This document shows positions 17,990 through 28,122 of a DNA stretch of 64,000 nt, in pieces (within the stretch, counting starts at the first letter, position 1; each line of letters opens with the position of its first letter). Origin of the DNA: Falsibacillus albus (GTDB lineage Bacteria; Bacillota; Bacilli; Bacillales; DSM-25281); the NCBI RefSeq assembly GCF_003668575.1, contig NZ_RCVZ01000018.1:1-64000 (forward strand), in the 5' to 3' direction. The notes below the pieces were generated by a model. The model worked only from the letters and a program-made list of their open reading frames with translations. It had not been told where the DNA came from and did not search any database. The translations under genes were made by a program, and so were the position numbers.

Positions 17990-19738
17990 TCAGCTATCCA
18001 GCTGCTGTACTTGGAATAGGCGATAATAATTCCCTTCTGCCCGCATTAATTCGGCGTGGGAGCCGATTTCTGAAATTCTTCCATGCTCGATCAGGACGAT
18101 CCGGTCGGCATGGGTGATCGTTGAAAGGCGGTGGGCCACGATAAAGGTTGTGCGATCCTTGGCAAGCTTTTCAAGCGCTTCTTGAATCAAATGTTCGCTT
18201 TCAAGATCGAGGGCAGAGGTTGCTTCATCAAGGACGAGCAAAGGCGGATTCTTCAAAAAGACCCTGGCAATGGCAACCCGCTGCTTTTGGCCGCCTGAAA
18301 GCTTGACCCCTCTTTCGCCGACTTTTGTGTCGTATCCTTTTGGGAGGCTCATGATGAAATCATGTGCATTTGCGGCCCTTGCAGCCGTTTCCACTTCTTC
18401 ATCTGTTGCATCGGGCTTCCCTAATTTGATATTTGTTTTGACCGATTCGCTGAATAAAATATTGTCCTGGAGCACCATCCCGATCTTATCGCGCAGGCTC
18501 CTAACCTGGAATTTCCGTATATCGGTGCCATCCAGCACGATTCTCCCGGCCGTTACATCGTAGAAGCGCGGAATCAGGCTGACTAGAGACGATTTTCCCC
18601 CGCCGCTCATCCCGACTAATGCAATCGTTTCACCCGGCATGATATTTAGATCGATATCCTCCAGTACGTTCCCTTCATCGTCATCATAGGAAAAGCTGAT
18701 CTGATCGAAATGAATGTTTCCTTTGACATCCTTGCATTCAATCGCATCTGGTTCATCGTCAATATCATATTTTTCATCAAGCAGTTCAAATACACGGTCC
18801 ATCGATGCAATCGATTGAGTAAGCGTAGTTGAAGAATTGACAATCCTGCGAAGAGGGTTATACAACCGGTCGATATACGCAATGAATGCGACCATCGTTC
18901 CCAGTGTCAGGTCCCCCTGGATGACCTGGTAGCCCGAATAGCCGATCACAAGAAGCGGCGCGACGTCGGTAATCGTATTGACGACGGCAAATGCCTTCGC
19001 ATTCCAATTCGTGTGATTCAAAGCCTTTTGCAGGAAATTCTGGTTCTGCTGATCGAACTGGGTTTGTTCATAGTCTTCAATGGCAAAGCTTTTGATCACC
19101 GCCATCCCTTGGACCCGTTCATGCAAATAGCCCTGCACTTCTGCAAGCGCCTGTGACCGTGCACGTGTGAGCTTCCTTAAATTTCCGAAGAAATATCGTA
19201 CCGATAAAGCGTAAAACGGGAATACAATCAAGGAGACGATCGTCAGCGTCACATTCATCGTCATCATGATGCCCACAGCAATGATGATCGTCGCCGCATC
19301 CAGCCATAGATTCATCAGGCCGGTAATGACAAAATTCTTCGTCTGTTCGACGTCATTGATGACCCTTGAGATGACTTCCCCCGCTCTTGTATTGGCATAA
19401 TATTTGAAGCTTAGTTTCTGGATATGGGTAAATAATCTGTCACGTATATCATATAAAATCTTATTTCCGGTCCACTGGGCAAAATATTGTCTATAATATT
19501 CGACGGGCGGCCTGAGTACCAGGAAGATGACGACCATCGCGCCCATCACCATGAATAGTTTGGTCGTTTTCTCATCCTTCGGCATCGAGTGGCTTCCGAC
19601 AATATCATCAATCACATATTTAATCAAAATCGGGATCAGCAGTGGGATGACGAATTTTATGATGCCGATGAACAATGTCCCAATAATTTGCAGTCGATAT
19701 GGCTTTACGAACCGCATGTACCTTTTGATGCTGTCCAT
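17990..19738 (-). CDS. ygaD: ABC exporter, fused permease-ATPase (YgaD)
   Basis: 582 residues, a half-transporter that works as a dimer. Six transmembrane helices span about 15-310. The nucleotide-binding domain has Walker [10 protein letters not shown] (about 372), signature LSGGQKQR, Walker [14 protein letters not shown]-loop AHRLS. Type IV exporter family (multidrug/lipid-like), substrate not established. Same position and size as B. subtilis ygaD, downstream of ygaC. Confidence 0.93.
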   Translation of the reverse strand: MDSIKRYMRFVKPYRLQIIGTLFIGIIKFVIPLLIPILIKYVIDDIVGSHSMPKDEKTTKLFMVMGAMVVIFLVLRPPVEYYRQYFAQWTGNKILYDIRDRLFTHIQKLSFKYYANTRAGEVISRVINDVEQTKNFVITGLMNLWLDAATIIIAVGIMMTMNVTLTIVSLIVFPFYALSVRYFFGNLRKLTRARSQALAEVQGYLHERVQGMAVIKSFAIEDYEQTQFDQQNQNFLQKALNHTNWNAKAFAVVNTITDVAPLLVIGYSGYQVIQGDLTLGTMVAFIAYIDRLYNPLRRIVNSSTTLTQSIASMDRVFELLDEKYDIDDEPDAIECKDVKGNIHFDQISFSYDDDEGNVLEDIDLNIMPGETIALVGMSGGGKSSLVSLIPRFYDVTAGRIVLDGTDIRKFQVRSLRDKIGMVLQDNILFSESVKTNIKLGKPDATDEEVETAARAANAHDFIMSLPKGYDTKVGERGVKLSGGQKQRVAIARVFLKNPPLLVLDEATSALDLESEHLIQEALEKLAKDRTTFIVAHRLSTITHADRIVLIEHGRISEIGSHAELMRAEGNYYRLFQVQQLDS

Positions 19739-19777
19739 ATTATTTCCTCCTTCCTCTGAACGGCTTTTTCAACAATG

Positions 19778-19806
19778 AAAAAACCTGTTGATGTGTTCTC
19801 AACAGG
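19778..19806 (-). terminator. ygaC terminator
   Basis: Minus strand: CCTGTTGA / TCAACAGG perfect 8-bp stem, 7-nt loop, T6. Confidence 0.92.
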
Positions 19807-19833
19807 TACCGTTATCCTTTTATCACCACTTTA

Positions 19834-20364
19834 TCAACGACGATATGTTAAGTATCTTTCATACCATATATCAATAAAATCCGGCGCAAACGGCCCTTTT
19901 CTCTGTCTGATCCAGCGCACAAGTTTGTCTACATTCCGCTTTAGGATTTCATCGATGACATTTGGATAGCCCATTTGCTTTCGATGCTGTTCATATTCAT
20001 CTTCATCGAGAAGATTGAAAGTCATATCCGGGAATACTTTAATATCTAAATCGTAGTCGATATATTTCAATGCTTCTTTATCATAAACAAACGGTGAGCT
20101 GAGATTACAGTAATAGTATATCCCATCTTCACGAATCATCCCGATGATATTGAACCAGTGCTCACCGTGGAAGTAGCAGATCGCAGGCTCGCGCGTCACC
20201 CATGTCCGTCCATCGGATTCCGTCACGATCGTTCGATCATTCCCACCGATGACTAGATTTTTCGTACCTTTCAACACCATTGTTTCATCCCAAACTCTAT
20301 GTAACTTTCCATCATGTTTATAACTGTGGATTTGAATTCCTTCACCTTCAACCGGAACCGCCAT
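19834..20364 (-). CDS. ygaC: YgaC, DUF402 nucleoside tri-/diphosphatase family
   Basis: 176 residues of the UPF0374/DUF402 family. Staphylococcal and other members (Ntdp) hydrolyse nucleoside tri- and diphosphates using divalent metal. The conserved core YYCNLSSPF and [13 protein letters not shown] (about 92-125) carries the acidic metal ligands. N-terminal [12 protein letters not shown] is also conserved. Between ygaB and ygaD as in B. subtilis. Confidence 0.9.
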   Translation of the reverse strand: MAVPVEGEGIQIHSYKHDGKLHRVWDETMVLKGTKNLVIGGNDRTIVTESDGRTWVTREPAICYFHGEHWFNIIGMIREDGIYYYCNLSSPFVYDKEALKYIDYDLDIKVFPDMTFNLLDEDEYEQHRKQMGYPNVIDEILKRNVDKLVRWIRQRKGPFAPDFIDIWYERYLTYRR

Positions 20365-20565
20365 TACTATTTCCCCTACTTTCCATCCGAATTCCTCATT
20401 TTATGTATGTATTCGTTTTTAAAAAAAATAAAATAACCCCTTCTTCGGAGGCTCTTAAATATATATTGCTCTTTCATCTTCACCGCAGCCACGTATGTGA
20501 AAAAGCCTATTTTCAAAAGGGACCGAATCTCTTTTTCCTATTATTATAACGTTTAATCACAATTT

Positions 20566-20600
20566 TTAAAACAAAAGAGCCCTTGTTTTTCACAAGAGCC
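20566..20600 (-). terminator. ygaB terminator
   Basis: Minus strand: GGCTCTTGT / ACAAGGGCT stem (9 bp, G-U pairs) with a GAAAA loop, then TCTTTTG. 31 nt past the ygaB stop. Confidence 0.7.
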
Positions 20601-20630
20601 GCCGTCGCTTGGTTTTTCCCCATTCATACT

Positions 20631-20882
20631 TTACGCAAACATTTTCATTTCTTGATATGACCTGATCACTTCATCCGTCTGAGCTTCAAAGGTTTTTTGG
20701 ATTTTATGAAGTTCTTTTTTCATCTGGGCGATCTCTTCCTTTATATTTTCCAGTCTTGCTTCCTCCTGCAGCTGAATCAGTTCCATCTCCAATTCCTGAC
20801 AACGTTCAATTTCAGCCTGCAAATACAAGAGACGTTCCATCGTTTCCAATTGATCCGAAACCAATTTGTTGAATTGAGACAT
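20631..20882 (-). CDS. ygaB: YgaB-like coiled-coil protein
   Basis: 83 residues, almost wholly helical and charged, with heptads over about 10-75 (a coiled coil). It begins MSQFNKLVSDQLETMERL, as in the YgaB family, whose role is unknown. I start at 20882 because AAGGTGGG lies 7 nt before this ATG; a longer frame from 21050 runs through the sspE terminator region and a dispersed repeat. Lies between sspE and ygaC as in B. subtilis. Confidence 0.8.
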   Translation of the reverse strand: MSQFNKLVSDQLETMERLLYLQAEIERCQELEMELIQLQEEARLENIKEEIAQMKKELHKIQKTFEAQTDEVIRSYQEMKMFA

Positions 20883-21029
20883 GCCGGCACCCACCTTTAT
20901 GATTTGCTCTTTCATAATTTCTTGGTTCAGAAGGAAATCCCTTTGACTAGTTCTGTCAGTTGAGAAGTAGTTTTGTCGAACGGGATGAATTGGTCCTTTA
21001 GTAGGATGGGCATTAGGGGTGGCACTTTT

Positions 21030-21041
21030 GTGACAGGCACC
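21030..21041 (+). repeat. GTGACAGGCACC dispersed repeat
   Basis: One copy of the 13-mer family, preceded by GGCACTTTT as at 3811-3819. It lies between sspE and ygaB. Confidence 0.8.
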
Positions 21042-21058
21042 TCCAAGCACTGCTCATG

Positions 21059-21087
21059 GAAAAGAGCCGACTCTATTCGAGTCAGCT
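21059..21087 (-). terminator. sspE terminator
   Basis: Minus strand: GAGCTGACTC / GAGTCGGCTC stem (10 bp, one G-U), GAATA loop, TTTT. 24 nt after the sspE stop. Confidence 0.9.
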
Positions 21088-21110
21088 CCCTGTATTGGCC
21101 ACTACAATGG

Positions 21111-21317
21111 TTATTGTTGAGCCTGGTTTCCTGAAGCTTGGTTTTTCTTAGCTTCAGATTGTTGGTTTTGTTGTTTAACTTGTTGAGCGTTCGTTTCAGA
21201 TGCGAACTCAGTACCGTATTGTTGAGCTGCACCAGCTTGTTGACCAGCTTGAGCGTTTTGTTGTTTCACGTGTTGAACGCTTGTACCAGCTTGAGTTTTG
21301 TTTGGTTGTTTTGCCAT
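21111..21317 (-). CDS. sspE: Gamma-type small acid-soluble spore protein SspE
   Basis: 68 residues, rich in Gln, Ala and Asn, no Trp or Cys. It serves as an amino acid store in the spore core, degraded at germination by the Gpr protease. The Gpr site TEFASET is present once (about 36-42); many SspE proteins have two. The start is the ATG at 21317 after GGAGGTG; a longer frame is an artefact. Expected to be SigG dependent, but I could not place a convincing SigG promoter. Confidence 0.93.
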   Translation of the reverse strand: MAKQPNKTQAGTSVQHVKQQNAQAGQQAGAAQQYGTEFASETNAQQVKQQNQQSEAKKNQASGNQAQQ

Positions 21318-21416
21318 TGTAATCACCTCCACGCTCATTAATTTATCCATTAATGCGGGAGGCTATCCAACGAATTTTATGGAAAAAATTTCTATTTGTT
21401 TCTAAGCGCCACCTCT

Positions 21417-22166
<750 letters not shown>

Positions 22167-22185
22167 TCATCCTTTCTCATCATAT

Positions 22186-22214
22186 ATTTTAGCGATTTTG
22201 CGAATAACAAACAA
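22186..22214 (-). promoter_or_regulatory. fabL promoter
   Basis: Minus strand: -35 TTGTTT (22209-22214), 17-bp spacer, -10 TAAAAT (22186-22191), about 25 bp before the start codon. No FapR-like operator seen. Confidence 0.55.
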
Positions 22215-22267
22215 TGCTGCAATCAAGAATAATGAACAATGACGTTTAAAAAGGAGTGGGTAAATAC

Positions 22268-22492
22268 ATGTACGTTGGCAGGGACATGACCGAACTATCT
22301 ATGCTATCCAAAAAAGACTGGAAGGAATCAGAGCTCGAATACTTTCACCATTCCCTCCAGCAAATGGTTCCATACCTGAACGCTGAAGGCCAATCCATCC
22401 ACAAGCAAATCATCGAAGAAATTGAAAGTAGAGGCGGGTTGAAAAGGAACGAAGCAGACTACACACACGGGACAGAACGAAGCGGAGATTAA
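22268..22492 (+). CDS. yfhS: YfhS, small conserved protein
   Basis: 74 residues from the ATG at 22268, preceded by AAGGAGTGGG. Charged and helical, no membrane segment: MYVGRDMTELSML, then a central KKDWKESELEYFHHSLQQ. Length and position (between fabL and mutY, divergent) match YfhS of B. subtilis. Function unknown. Confidence 0.82.
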   Translation: MYVGRDMTELSMLSKKDWKESELEYFHHSLQQMVPYLNAEGQSIHKQIIEEIESRGGLKRNEADYTHGTERSGD

Positions 22493-22508
22493 TTTTAAAA
22501 GGATGACT

Positions 22509-22558
22509 AAAAGGGTGACAGGCACCATCCAGAAAATGGATGGTGCCTGTCACCCTTT
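22509..22558. terminator. Perfect-hairpin bidirectional terminator made from inverted GGTGACAGGCACC copies
   Basis: Arms 22510-22530 and 22538-22558 are fully complementary over 21 bp with a 7-nt loop. Each arm contains the dispersed 13-mer. AAA on one side and TTT on the other let it stop both yfhS (+) and mutY (-). Confidence 0.92.
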
Positions 22559-22566
22559 ATTAAAAA

Positions 22567-23667
22567 TCACTCTTTTTCTTTATAGTGCTTCCACATTTTT
22601 TGGTTTGAAACGGGGAAGGTGTATTTCTGCATTTCTTCCTCGGTGACAAGCTTCAATGTTTCGGATTGTGGAATGTCACCGCCCACTTCTCCCGCATATA
22701 CTTCAATATTCCAGGTTAAATGGGAGAATACGTGGTCAAGTTTTGCGAACGCCCCGTTTTCAAGCTTGGCATCCTCACTGTATTCTTTCTGCAAATAATC
22801 ATTCAACTGTCTTTTTGCAGAAGTGTAGTTTGAATCAATTTCGAAATACGGAAATTCCCAAAGGTTTGCAAGCAGGCCTTCGCTAGGCCGTTTTCTGATC
22901 AAGTACTTTCCGTCAACCGTCCGAAGCACAGCAGAAGCCAATTGAACTTTTTTATTTTTCTTATTTTTCGTTTTGACTGGAAGTTCAGCTTGCACCCCTT
23001 CATGAAAGGCCTGACAATGTTCCCGGACCGGACAAAGCAGACACGAAGGGGATGTCGGTGTACAAATGATCGCGCCAAGCTCCATCAACGCCTGATTGAA
23101 ATCGGATGGATTGTCTTTCGCAATCAGTTCACGGACCGCTTCTTCAAAGATTTTTCGCGTGGCAGGTTTGGCGATATCCTCCCAAATGGAAAGGATCCTG
23201 GAAAGGACGCGCATCACATTTCCATCGACTGCCGGTTCCGGGACACCGTAAGCAATGCTCAGAACCGCTCCCGTAGTATAGGGGCCCACGCCTTTCAACT
23301 TAGAGATTTCTTTTGCATTATCTGGCACAATGCCGGCGTACGTTTCTTTCACTTCCTTTACAGCTTTATGTAAATTCCGGACCCTTGAATAATAGCCAAG
23401 TCCTTCCCATGCTTTCAGCACCTGTTCTTCCTCGGCTTCTGCCAACGCGTTCAGTGTCGGGAATTTCGCCATGAAGTTATTGAAATACGGGATAACCGTA
23501 TCGACCCTCGTTTGCTGGAGCATGATTTCTGAAACCCATACACGATAAGGGTCTTTATTTTCCCGCCAAGGAAGGATTCTCTGCTCACGTTGAAACCAAT
23601 CGATTAAATCCCGCTGGAATTGGGATATGTTCACGTTTTCTAGATTCTTCAAAAATATTTTTGTCAC
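22567..23667 (-). CDS. mutY: A/G-specific adenine glycosylase MutY
   Basis: 366 residues. Removes A mispaired with 8-oxoguanine. The catalytic Glu is in [10 protein letters not shown] (about 47), the helix-hairpin-helix is [10 protein letters not shown] (about 125), and the catalytic Asp is in AVDGNV. A [4Fe-4S] cluster is bound by Cys in the C-x6-C-x2-C-x5-C pattern (about 203-219). The C-terminal 110 residues form the NUDIX-like 8-oxoG recognition domain. B. subtilis yfhQ. Confidence 0.96.
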   Translation of the reverse strand: MTKIFLKNLENVNISQFQRDLIDWFQREQRILPWRENKDPYRVWVSEIMLQQTRVDTVIPYFNNFMAKFPTLNALAEAEEEQVLKAWEGLGYYSRVRNLHKAVKEVKETYAGIVPDNAKEISKLKGVGPYTTGAVLSIAYGVPEPAVDGNVMRVLSRILSIWEDIAKPATRKIFEEAVRELIAKDNPSDFNQALMELGAIICTPTSPSCLLCPVREHCQAFHEGVQAELPVKTKNKKNKKVQLASAVLRTVDGKYLIRKRPSEGLLANLWEFPYFEIDSNYTSAKRQLNDYLQKEYSEDAKLENGAFAKLDHVFSHLTWNIEVYAGEVGGDIPQSETLKLVTEEEMQKYTFPVSNQKMWKHYKEKE

Positions 23668-23717
23668 TATACTGCCTCCAAGATGTTAAACTCAATGCAA
23701 ATTAGGGAATAACAATA

Positions 23718-24026
23718 TTATAGGTCTGTAATCATGCCAAAGCATTCCATTTTTTCCACTCCTCCATCGATCATGGAGTCCAACGATCCGAATATCGCAT
23801 GTTCACGCGAGGTCCTCAGTTTTTTCAAAGCAAAAAAATGCGCTTCTGATGGGACTTGAAACATCTCCAGGACAGAGCACGGATCGTGGTTGGAACGATG
23901 CAAAAGGATATGCCCTGCATCGAAGTGAGATAAATTGGCGGCGACCTCCTTGATCGTTTCGTGATATTGTGGAAGGAGATACGCTTTGACTTCATATCGT
24001 ATACACATTTGAATGGATTTTCCCAT
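23718..24026 (-). CDS. Conserved small protein of unknown function
   Basis: 102 residues, soluble, mixed alpha/beta, with no motif I recognise. AAGGAG is 9 nt before the ATG. It could be a dimeric ferredoxin-like fold from its pattern of beta-strands, but that is only an impression. Between mutY and the divergent yfhP. Confidence 0.6.
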   Translation of the reverse strand: MGKSIQMCIRYEVKAYLLPQYHETIKEVAANLSHFDAGHILLHRSNHDPCSVLEMFQVPSEAHFFALKKLRTSREHAIFGSLDSMIDGGVEKMECFGMITDL

Positions 24027-24124
24027 TGTACAGAACTCCTTTATACCTTATCATGTTTTGAAATGAATACAAGCTTTCCTACACCGGTAAAATATGTCCT
24101 TTTTGCTAAAGGAGGAATTCTTTC

Positions 24125-25105
24125 TTGGATACTGGTACACACGTTGTCATGGGATTCGCGATCGGCGGATTGGCCACGCTCGATCCCATTGTTGCTGAAA
24201 ATACAGCCACTGCACACAGCGTCCTGATTGCAGCGCTGATTGGTTCACAGGTTCCCGATATCGATACGGTTCTTAAATTAAGGAATAACGCCGTCTATAT
24301 ACGCAATCACCGGGGGATCACGCATTCCATTCCGGCCGTCTGCCTCTGGCCGCTGGCTATAGTGGCCGTTATATACCCATTGGTTCCGGAGGCAAACTTG
24401 CTTCATTTATGGATTTGGACATTTATCGCGGTTTTCCTCCATGTATTTGTCGACATTTTTAATGCCTATGGGACACAGGCATTGCGTCCATTTTCGTCGA
24501 AATGGGTCGCATTGGGGGTCATTAACACGTTTGATCCGTTCATTTTCGGAATCCACATCGTCGGCTTGATTATGTGGGCTCTCGGAGGCGATCCCGGATA
24601 TACATTTTTGGCGATCTATATGATCTTGATCATTTACTATCTAATACGGTTCCAGGTGCATTTTGCCGTCAAGCATTCCGTCAAGAAGCTGGTTCCGGAT
24701 GCGGAAAGCATCATCGTGTCCCCGACGGTCAGATTCCACCAATGGCGCATTGCCGTCAAAACGAAAGACTATTTTTATGTCGCACGTGCCTATCAAAGAT
24801 CGGTGACGATTTTGGATAAATTCAAACGGGTTCCTGTTCCGGAAACAGACGTCATCCGTTCTGCCAAAAGAGACAAAAATCTGTCTGCTTTCCTGCATTT
24901 CTCACCAGTTTTCCGATGGGAAGTGGACGAATTCGACGATTTTTATGAAGTAAGATTCATCGACCTCCGCTATCGAAGCAATGGTCATTACCCATTTGTC
25001 GCGGTCGTACAGCTCGATACAGAGCTCGAGATCATCGGTTCCTATACGGGATGGATTTTCAGTGAGGAAAAACTTCGAAAGAAATTGGATGTGAATCCTG
25101 GATAA
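24125..25105 (+). CDS. yfhP: YfhP, DUF457 membrane-bound metal-dependent hydrolase family
   Basis: 326 residues, starting at a TTG after AAAGGAGG. His and Asp residues of the DUF457/YdjM-like core are visible: DTGTHVVMG at the start, PDIDTV (about 42) and HRGITHS (about 60), then HVFVDIFN (about 105). Four to five membrane helices lie within 1-180, followed by a soluble C-terminal domain. In B. subtilis YfhP is reported as a negative regulator of mutY, fabL, sspE and itself; how a membrane protein does this is not known. Confidence 0.9.
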   Translation: MDTGTHVVMGFAIGGLATLDPIVAENTATAHSVLIAALIGSQVPDIDTVLKLRNNAVYIRNHRGITHSIPAVCLWPLAIVAVIYPLVPEANLLHLWIWTFIAVFLHVFVDIFNAYGTQALRPFSSKWVALGVINTFDPFIFGIHIVGLIMWALGGDPGYTFLAIYMILIIYYLIRFQVHFAVKHSVKKLVPDAESIIVSPTVRFHQWRIAVKTKDYFYVARAYQRSVTILDKFKRVPVPETDVIRSAKRDKNLSAFLHFSPVFRWEVDEFDDFYEVRFIDLRYRSNGHYPFVAVVQLDTELEIIGSYTGWIFSEEKLRKKLDVNPG

Positions 25106-25109
25106 AAGA

Positions 25110-25142
25110 AAAATCCCTTGCTTTGCGGCAGGGGATTTTTTT
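25110..25142 (+). terminator. yfhP terminator
   Basis: AAAATCCCTTGC / GCAGGGGATTTT stem (12 bp, one G-T) followed by T's, 5 nt past the stop. On the other strand it may also serve yfhJ. Confidence 0.9.
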
Positions 25143-25195
25143 ACTGGAGTTTTAAAAAATATAGTGTGTGGATTTGCGCAGCAAAAGCATCCTTA

Positions 25196-25465
25196 TCAAT
25201 GCTTCACATCATCTGAATCTTCCAACAGATGCTTATATCTCGGATTCCTCGCTGCAAATTCATGGAGCCTTTCTCCATACTGCTCGATCCAATGGATGAC
25301 CACTTTTGCAGTCATTTCCCGGCCCTTGTACTCATGGCCGGCTTTGGCATATGTCGTTTCGAAATCTTCCCATAGGAGTTCGACCAAGCTCCGTGCACGC
25401 CCATGGCTGATTTGATCATTTTTGATCAACAATAAATCGGTTAATTTATCAATGTATTCATTCAT
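25196..25465 (-). CDS. yfhJ: YfhJ, WVELL family protein
   Basis: 89 residues. The family motif appears here as SLVELLWEDFETT (about 26-38), hence the name WVELL. Helical, soluble, function unknown. Same size and neighbourhood as B. subtilis YfhJ. The csbB-yfhO pair that stands near it in B. subtilis is absent. Confidence 0.85.
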   Translation of the reverse strand: MNEYIDKLTDLLLIKNDQISHGRARSLVELLWEDFETTYAKAGHEYKGREMTAKVVIHWIEQYGERLHEFAARNPRYKHLLEDSDDVKH

Positions 25466-25506
25466 AATTTACACCTCTATTCCCATTAAAATATCCCTTT
25501 GAAATA

Positions 25507-25536
25507 ACATAGTCCTTCATTAAATCATTCATACTA
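25507..25536 (+). promoter_or_regulatory. SigG-type promoter of sspK
   Basis: -10 CATACTA at 25530-25536 fits the SigG consensus CATnnTA exactly; -35 ACATA at 25507-25511 lies 18 bp upstream. It would start transcription near 25543, 70 bp before sspK, and fits forespore expression. Confidence 0.7.
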
Positions 25537-25614
25537 AAGTTACGTGGGAAAGCATTGCATTCAGATCTTTGCTTTTTCATGAGTGTTCAAGACATGCTTG
25601 CAGGAGGCTATTTT

Positions 25615-25788
25615 ATGCGAAACAAAAAGAATGGATTTCCATATGGAAATGACAATAAGTTCGAAGGCGAACCACGGGCAAAAGCCGAATATTCTTCTAA
25701 AAGAGCCAACGGGACCATCAATACTCATCCTCAAGAACGAATGAGGGCTTCCAATCAGCGAGAACAGGATTCATTTGAAACCTATTGA
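25615..25788 (+). CDS. sspK: Small acid-soluble spore protein SspK
   Basis: 57 residues from the ATG at 25615 (AGGAGG 8 nt before). The sequence carries the SspK family core [38 protein letters not shown], which I recognise from B. subtilis SspK. Minor forespore protein bound in the spore core. Longer frames upstream are not supported. The predicted SigG promoter agrees. Confidence 0.9.
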   Translation: MRNKKNGFPYGNDNKFEGEPRAKAEYSSKRANGTINTHPQERMRASNQREQDSFETY

Positions 25789-25817
25789 GCATTGGAAATT
25801 TTGAAGGGGGCTTTGTA

Positions 25818-25976
25818 ATGGCAAATATGAAAAATAACTTCAGCGACAACAAATACTCCAGCCCATTTGCGAAAGGCTGGTATAACCCGAAGCACTCGTA
25901 CGCCCAGGTGAATGGCGAAACGAAGCTTACCCAAAAGCACATCATCCTTGAACACGAAACACGAAAGCGCTCATAG
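25818..25976 (+). CDS. YpzG-like small protein
   Basis: 52 residues from the ATG at 25818, after AAGGGGG. The motif SPFAKGWYNPKHSYAQVNGE and the end LEHETRKRS resemble the YpzG family, a small sporulation-associated group of unknown function. 29 bp after sspK and probably cotranscribed from its SigG promoter. Confidence 0.72.
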   Translation: MANMKNNFSDNKYSSPFAKGWYNPKHSYAQVNGETKLTQKHIILEHETRKRS

Positions 25977-25984
25977 TAAAGCCG

Positions 25985-26034
25985 GGCTGGTCATGAGGCG
26001 AAATCGCCTCATGATACCAGCCTACTTTTTATTA
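25985..26034 (+). terminator. Terminator of sspK-ypzG-like operon
   Basis: GGCTGGT + CATGAGGCG / CGCCTCATG + ACCAGCC stem with a short AAAT loop, followed by TACTTTTTATT. It overlaps the end of the convergent yfhH. Confidence 0.88.
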
Positions 26035-26348
26035 TTTTGCAAAAGAGAAATCGGCAACGCTTCTTCTTTTCCGTCGCCATTCAGACGGTATCCCCATGCA
26101 AAAACACCGTTTAAATAATCTATTTTAAAATGACTGCCCGGATCGCCTATAATGGCATAAATCTTGCCTGGTTCAAAATCTTCCGGATTGAGCAGATAAG
26201 CCTGTGCCATTGTCGACTTGCGCTCGAGGACGGCAAATTCATTGACCATGCCAAGCTGCTCGGCTTTCCTGGCTTTTTCACGCAATTGAGCAATCTCCTG
26301 GTTAAGCTCATGCTGAGTCATTTGACTGTATCTTTTTTCCTGTTCCAT
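26022..26348 (-). CDS. yfhH: YfhH, DUF1811 family protein
   Basis: 108 residues. N-terminal helical part (about 1-50, EKRYSQMTQHELNQEIAQL) and C-terminal beta-rich part (YAIIGDPGSHFKIDYLNGVFAWGYR), the DUF1811 arrangement. Function unknown. Start at 26348 because GAGGTG lies 7 nt upstream; a GTG three codons earlier overlaps that site. Between recX and the yfhJ region, as in B. subtilis. Confidence 0.88.
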   Translation of the reverse strand: MEQEKRYSQMTQHELNQEIAQLREKARKAEQLGMVNEFAVLERKSTMAQAYLLNPEDFEPGKIYAIIGDPGSHFKIDYLNGVFAWGYRLNGDGKEEALPISLLQNNKK

Positions 26349-26428
26349 CAGTATCACCTCAATTTCATTATTTAGTATAGAGAAAAATTAGGCTACAATA
26401 AAGCTATAATCTTTCTAGGAGGGACATC

Positions 26429-27097
26429 ATGACAAAAATTGCAATCACCGGTGCCGGTACTGGATTAGGAAAAGAACTGGCCCTTCAATATGCACAAAGT
26501 GGAAATGAGCTTCATCTCATCGGCCGCACGCAAAGCAGCCTCGAGAAGACTGCAAACGATATAAGGGAAAAAGGTGCAGAAGCGAATATCCACATCGCCG
26601 ACCTTACTTCCGAAGCTGAAGTACATAACGTATTTACTACTATAGGTTCACTTGATATTTTGATCAACAACGCAGGTATAGGCTATTTTGGGGAATTTCT
26701 GGAATCAACAACGGATGAAATGGACAAGATGTTCGAAATCAACAGCTTTGCCCCGATCTATACAAGCAGGGCAGTTCTTCCAATCTTCAAAGAAAAAGAT
26801 CATGGCACGATCATCAATATCATTTCCACAGCCGGACTTCGCGGAAAGAAAAACGAGGCATTATATGTCTCAAGTAAATTTGCATTAAGGGGCTTCACGG
26901 AAAGCCTGCAGAAAGAATACGAAGAAACCGGCATCCGCATCGTCGGTGCCTATATGGGTGGCATGAATACCCCATTTTGGGATGACACCGATCATATCAA
27001 GGACAAAAGCCGCCTGCGTTCACCACAGGAAATCGCAGAAATCATCGTCAGTGAAAGCCGCGAGAAGACGGAAATCATCATTGAATCGAAAAAATAA
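26429..27097 (+). CDS. SDR family oxidoreductase
   Basis: 222 residues, a short SDR. Cofactor site TGAGTGLGKE (about 7-16), NNAG motif (about 83), catalytic Ser in ISTAGL (about 132) and Tyr/Lys in YVSSK (about 146-150). AGGAGGG precedes the ATG. Divergent from yfhH. B. subtilis has yfhI or nothing related here, so this may be a local insertion; the substrate is not evident. Confidence 0.87.
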   Translation: MTKIAITGAGTGLGKELALQYAQSGNELHLIGRTQSSLEKTANDIREKGAEANIHIADLTSEAEVHNVFTTIGSLDILINNAGIGYFGEFLESTTDEMDKMFEINSFAPIYTSRAVLPIFKEKDHGTIINIISTAGLRGKKNEALYVSSKFALRGFTESLQKEYEETGIRIVGAYMGGMNTPFWDDTDHIKDKSRLRSPQEIAEIIVSESREKTEIIIESKK

Positions 27098-27295
27098 TTT
27101 CGATTGACGTGGCTGATTTACGCTGCAGGATTTGCGGACAGGCCTTTACCACCAACTTCGGAAACATTTTGAATGTATGGAACACAATTTGGGCGCTTAG
27201 GACTGATTTTAGGGCTCTTACCGAGTCTTTAAGTCCATTTTAGGCTCTCCGAACCAAACCATCCTTTATTGAACATAAGCGAATGAGCGTTCTGC

Positions 27296-28102
27296 TCATT
27301 CGCTTTCTTCTTCGTTTATATAATCTATAAACCGCTCGATCAAATCCATGCTGAAGCCCTTCCTGTATAAGGCTTGCTTCATTTTTTGGCGGTATTCAAA
27401 ATCGTCGAACTTGGCATATTTGCGGTGAGCTTTTTCACCTTGATGGACGACAGCATCCCACTCTTCATCCTCTTCCTTTTCATAGGAAACCGCGTCAAGA
27501 ACTTCCTGAATGATATCCCATCCAAAACCTTTCCGGATCAAAGTCTGCTCAATTTTCTGCTTGACTTGGACCTCCGACAATTTCTTGTTTTGGCGTGCGA
27601 CCTTCTCGCCTAATGCCACCCCGTTCTCCAACTGATGGTCAAATAAAAACTCCTTTAAGCTCTCTTCTATGAAGTGATCTTGGATTCCTTTTTCATGCAA
27701 TTCCTTGCGAATGATGACCGGTCCTTTTTTCGTCGTCGCCATTTGTGTCCGTACATAGGCGATGGCAAATTCGAGATCATTGATGTATTTGTACTCCTTC
27801 AATTTAAAAAGGATTTCCGGAATGATCGTTTCTTCGATTTCCTTTCCTTTTAAAAACGTTTCAATTTCTTTTTCCGACCTCATCCGATGGGAAAGGTAAT
27901 GCAAGGCTAGATTGAACCCTTTGCGGATATCATCCTGAAACTGGATTTCAGCTAAATCCTCATCTTCCAGCTCCTTCCCTTTTTGCAGCTGAAGACGGGC
28001 CAACACTTCCTCATCAACGCTGAAAGCATATTTCTCATCCAAGAAAATATTATATCTTTCGTCATTTTTCACTTGCTTTGAAATTTTTGTAATGACTGGC
28101 AT
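27296..28102 (-). CDS. recX: Regulatory protein RecX
   Basis: 268 residues from the ATG at 28102, preceded by GAGGTGATG. Helical tandem three-helix repeats, with RKGFNLALHYLSHRMRSEKE (about 65-85) the first; binds inside the RecA filament and modulates it. Long form typical of Firmicutes. B. subtilis yfhG. A stem-loop GCGAATGAGC / GCTCATTCGC overlaps its stop codon (27280-27304) and lacks a T run. Confidence 0.93.
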   Translation of the reverse strand: MPVITKISKQVKNDERYNIFLDEKYAFSVDEEVLARLQLQKGKELEDEDLAEIQFQDDIRKGFNLALHYLSHRMRSEKEIETFLKGKEIEETIIPEILFKLKEYKYINDLEFAIAYVRTQMATTKKGPVIIRKELHEKGIQDHFIEESLKEFLFDHQLENGVALGEKVARQNKKLSEVQVKQKIEQTLIRKGFGWDIIQEVLDAVSYEKEEDEEWDAVVHQGEKAHRKYAKFDDFEYRQKMKQALYRKGFSMDLIERFIDYINEEESE

Positions 28103-28122
28103 CGCTCCATCACCTCTTCTAT

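Noticed and set aside
20631-21050. 139-residue version of YgaB
   Set aside because: The extra 56 residues are translated from the repeat and sspE terminator; the ATG at 20882 has the ribosome site.
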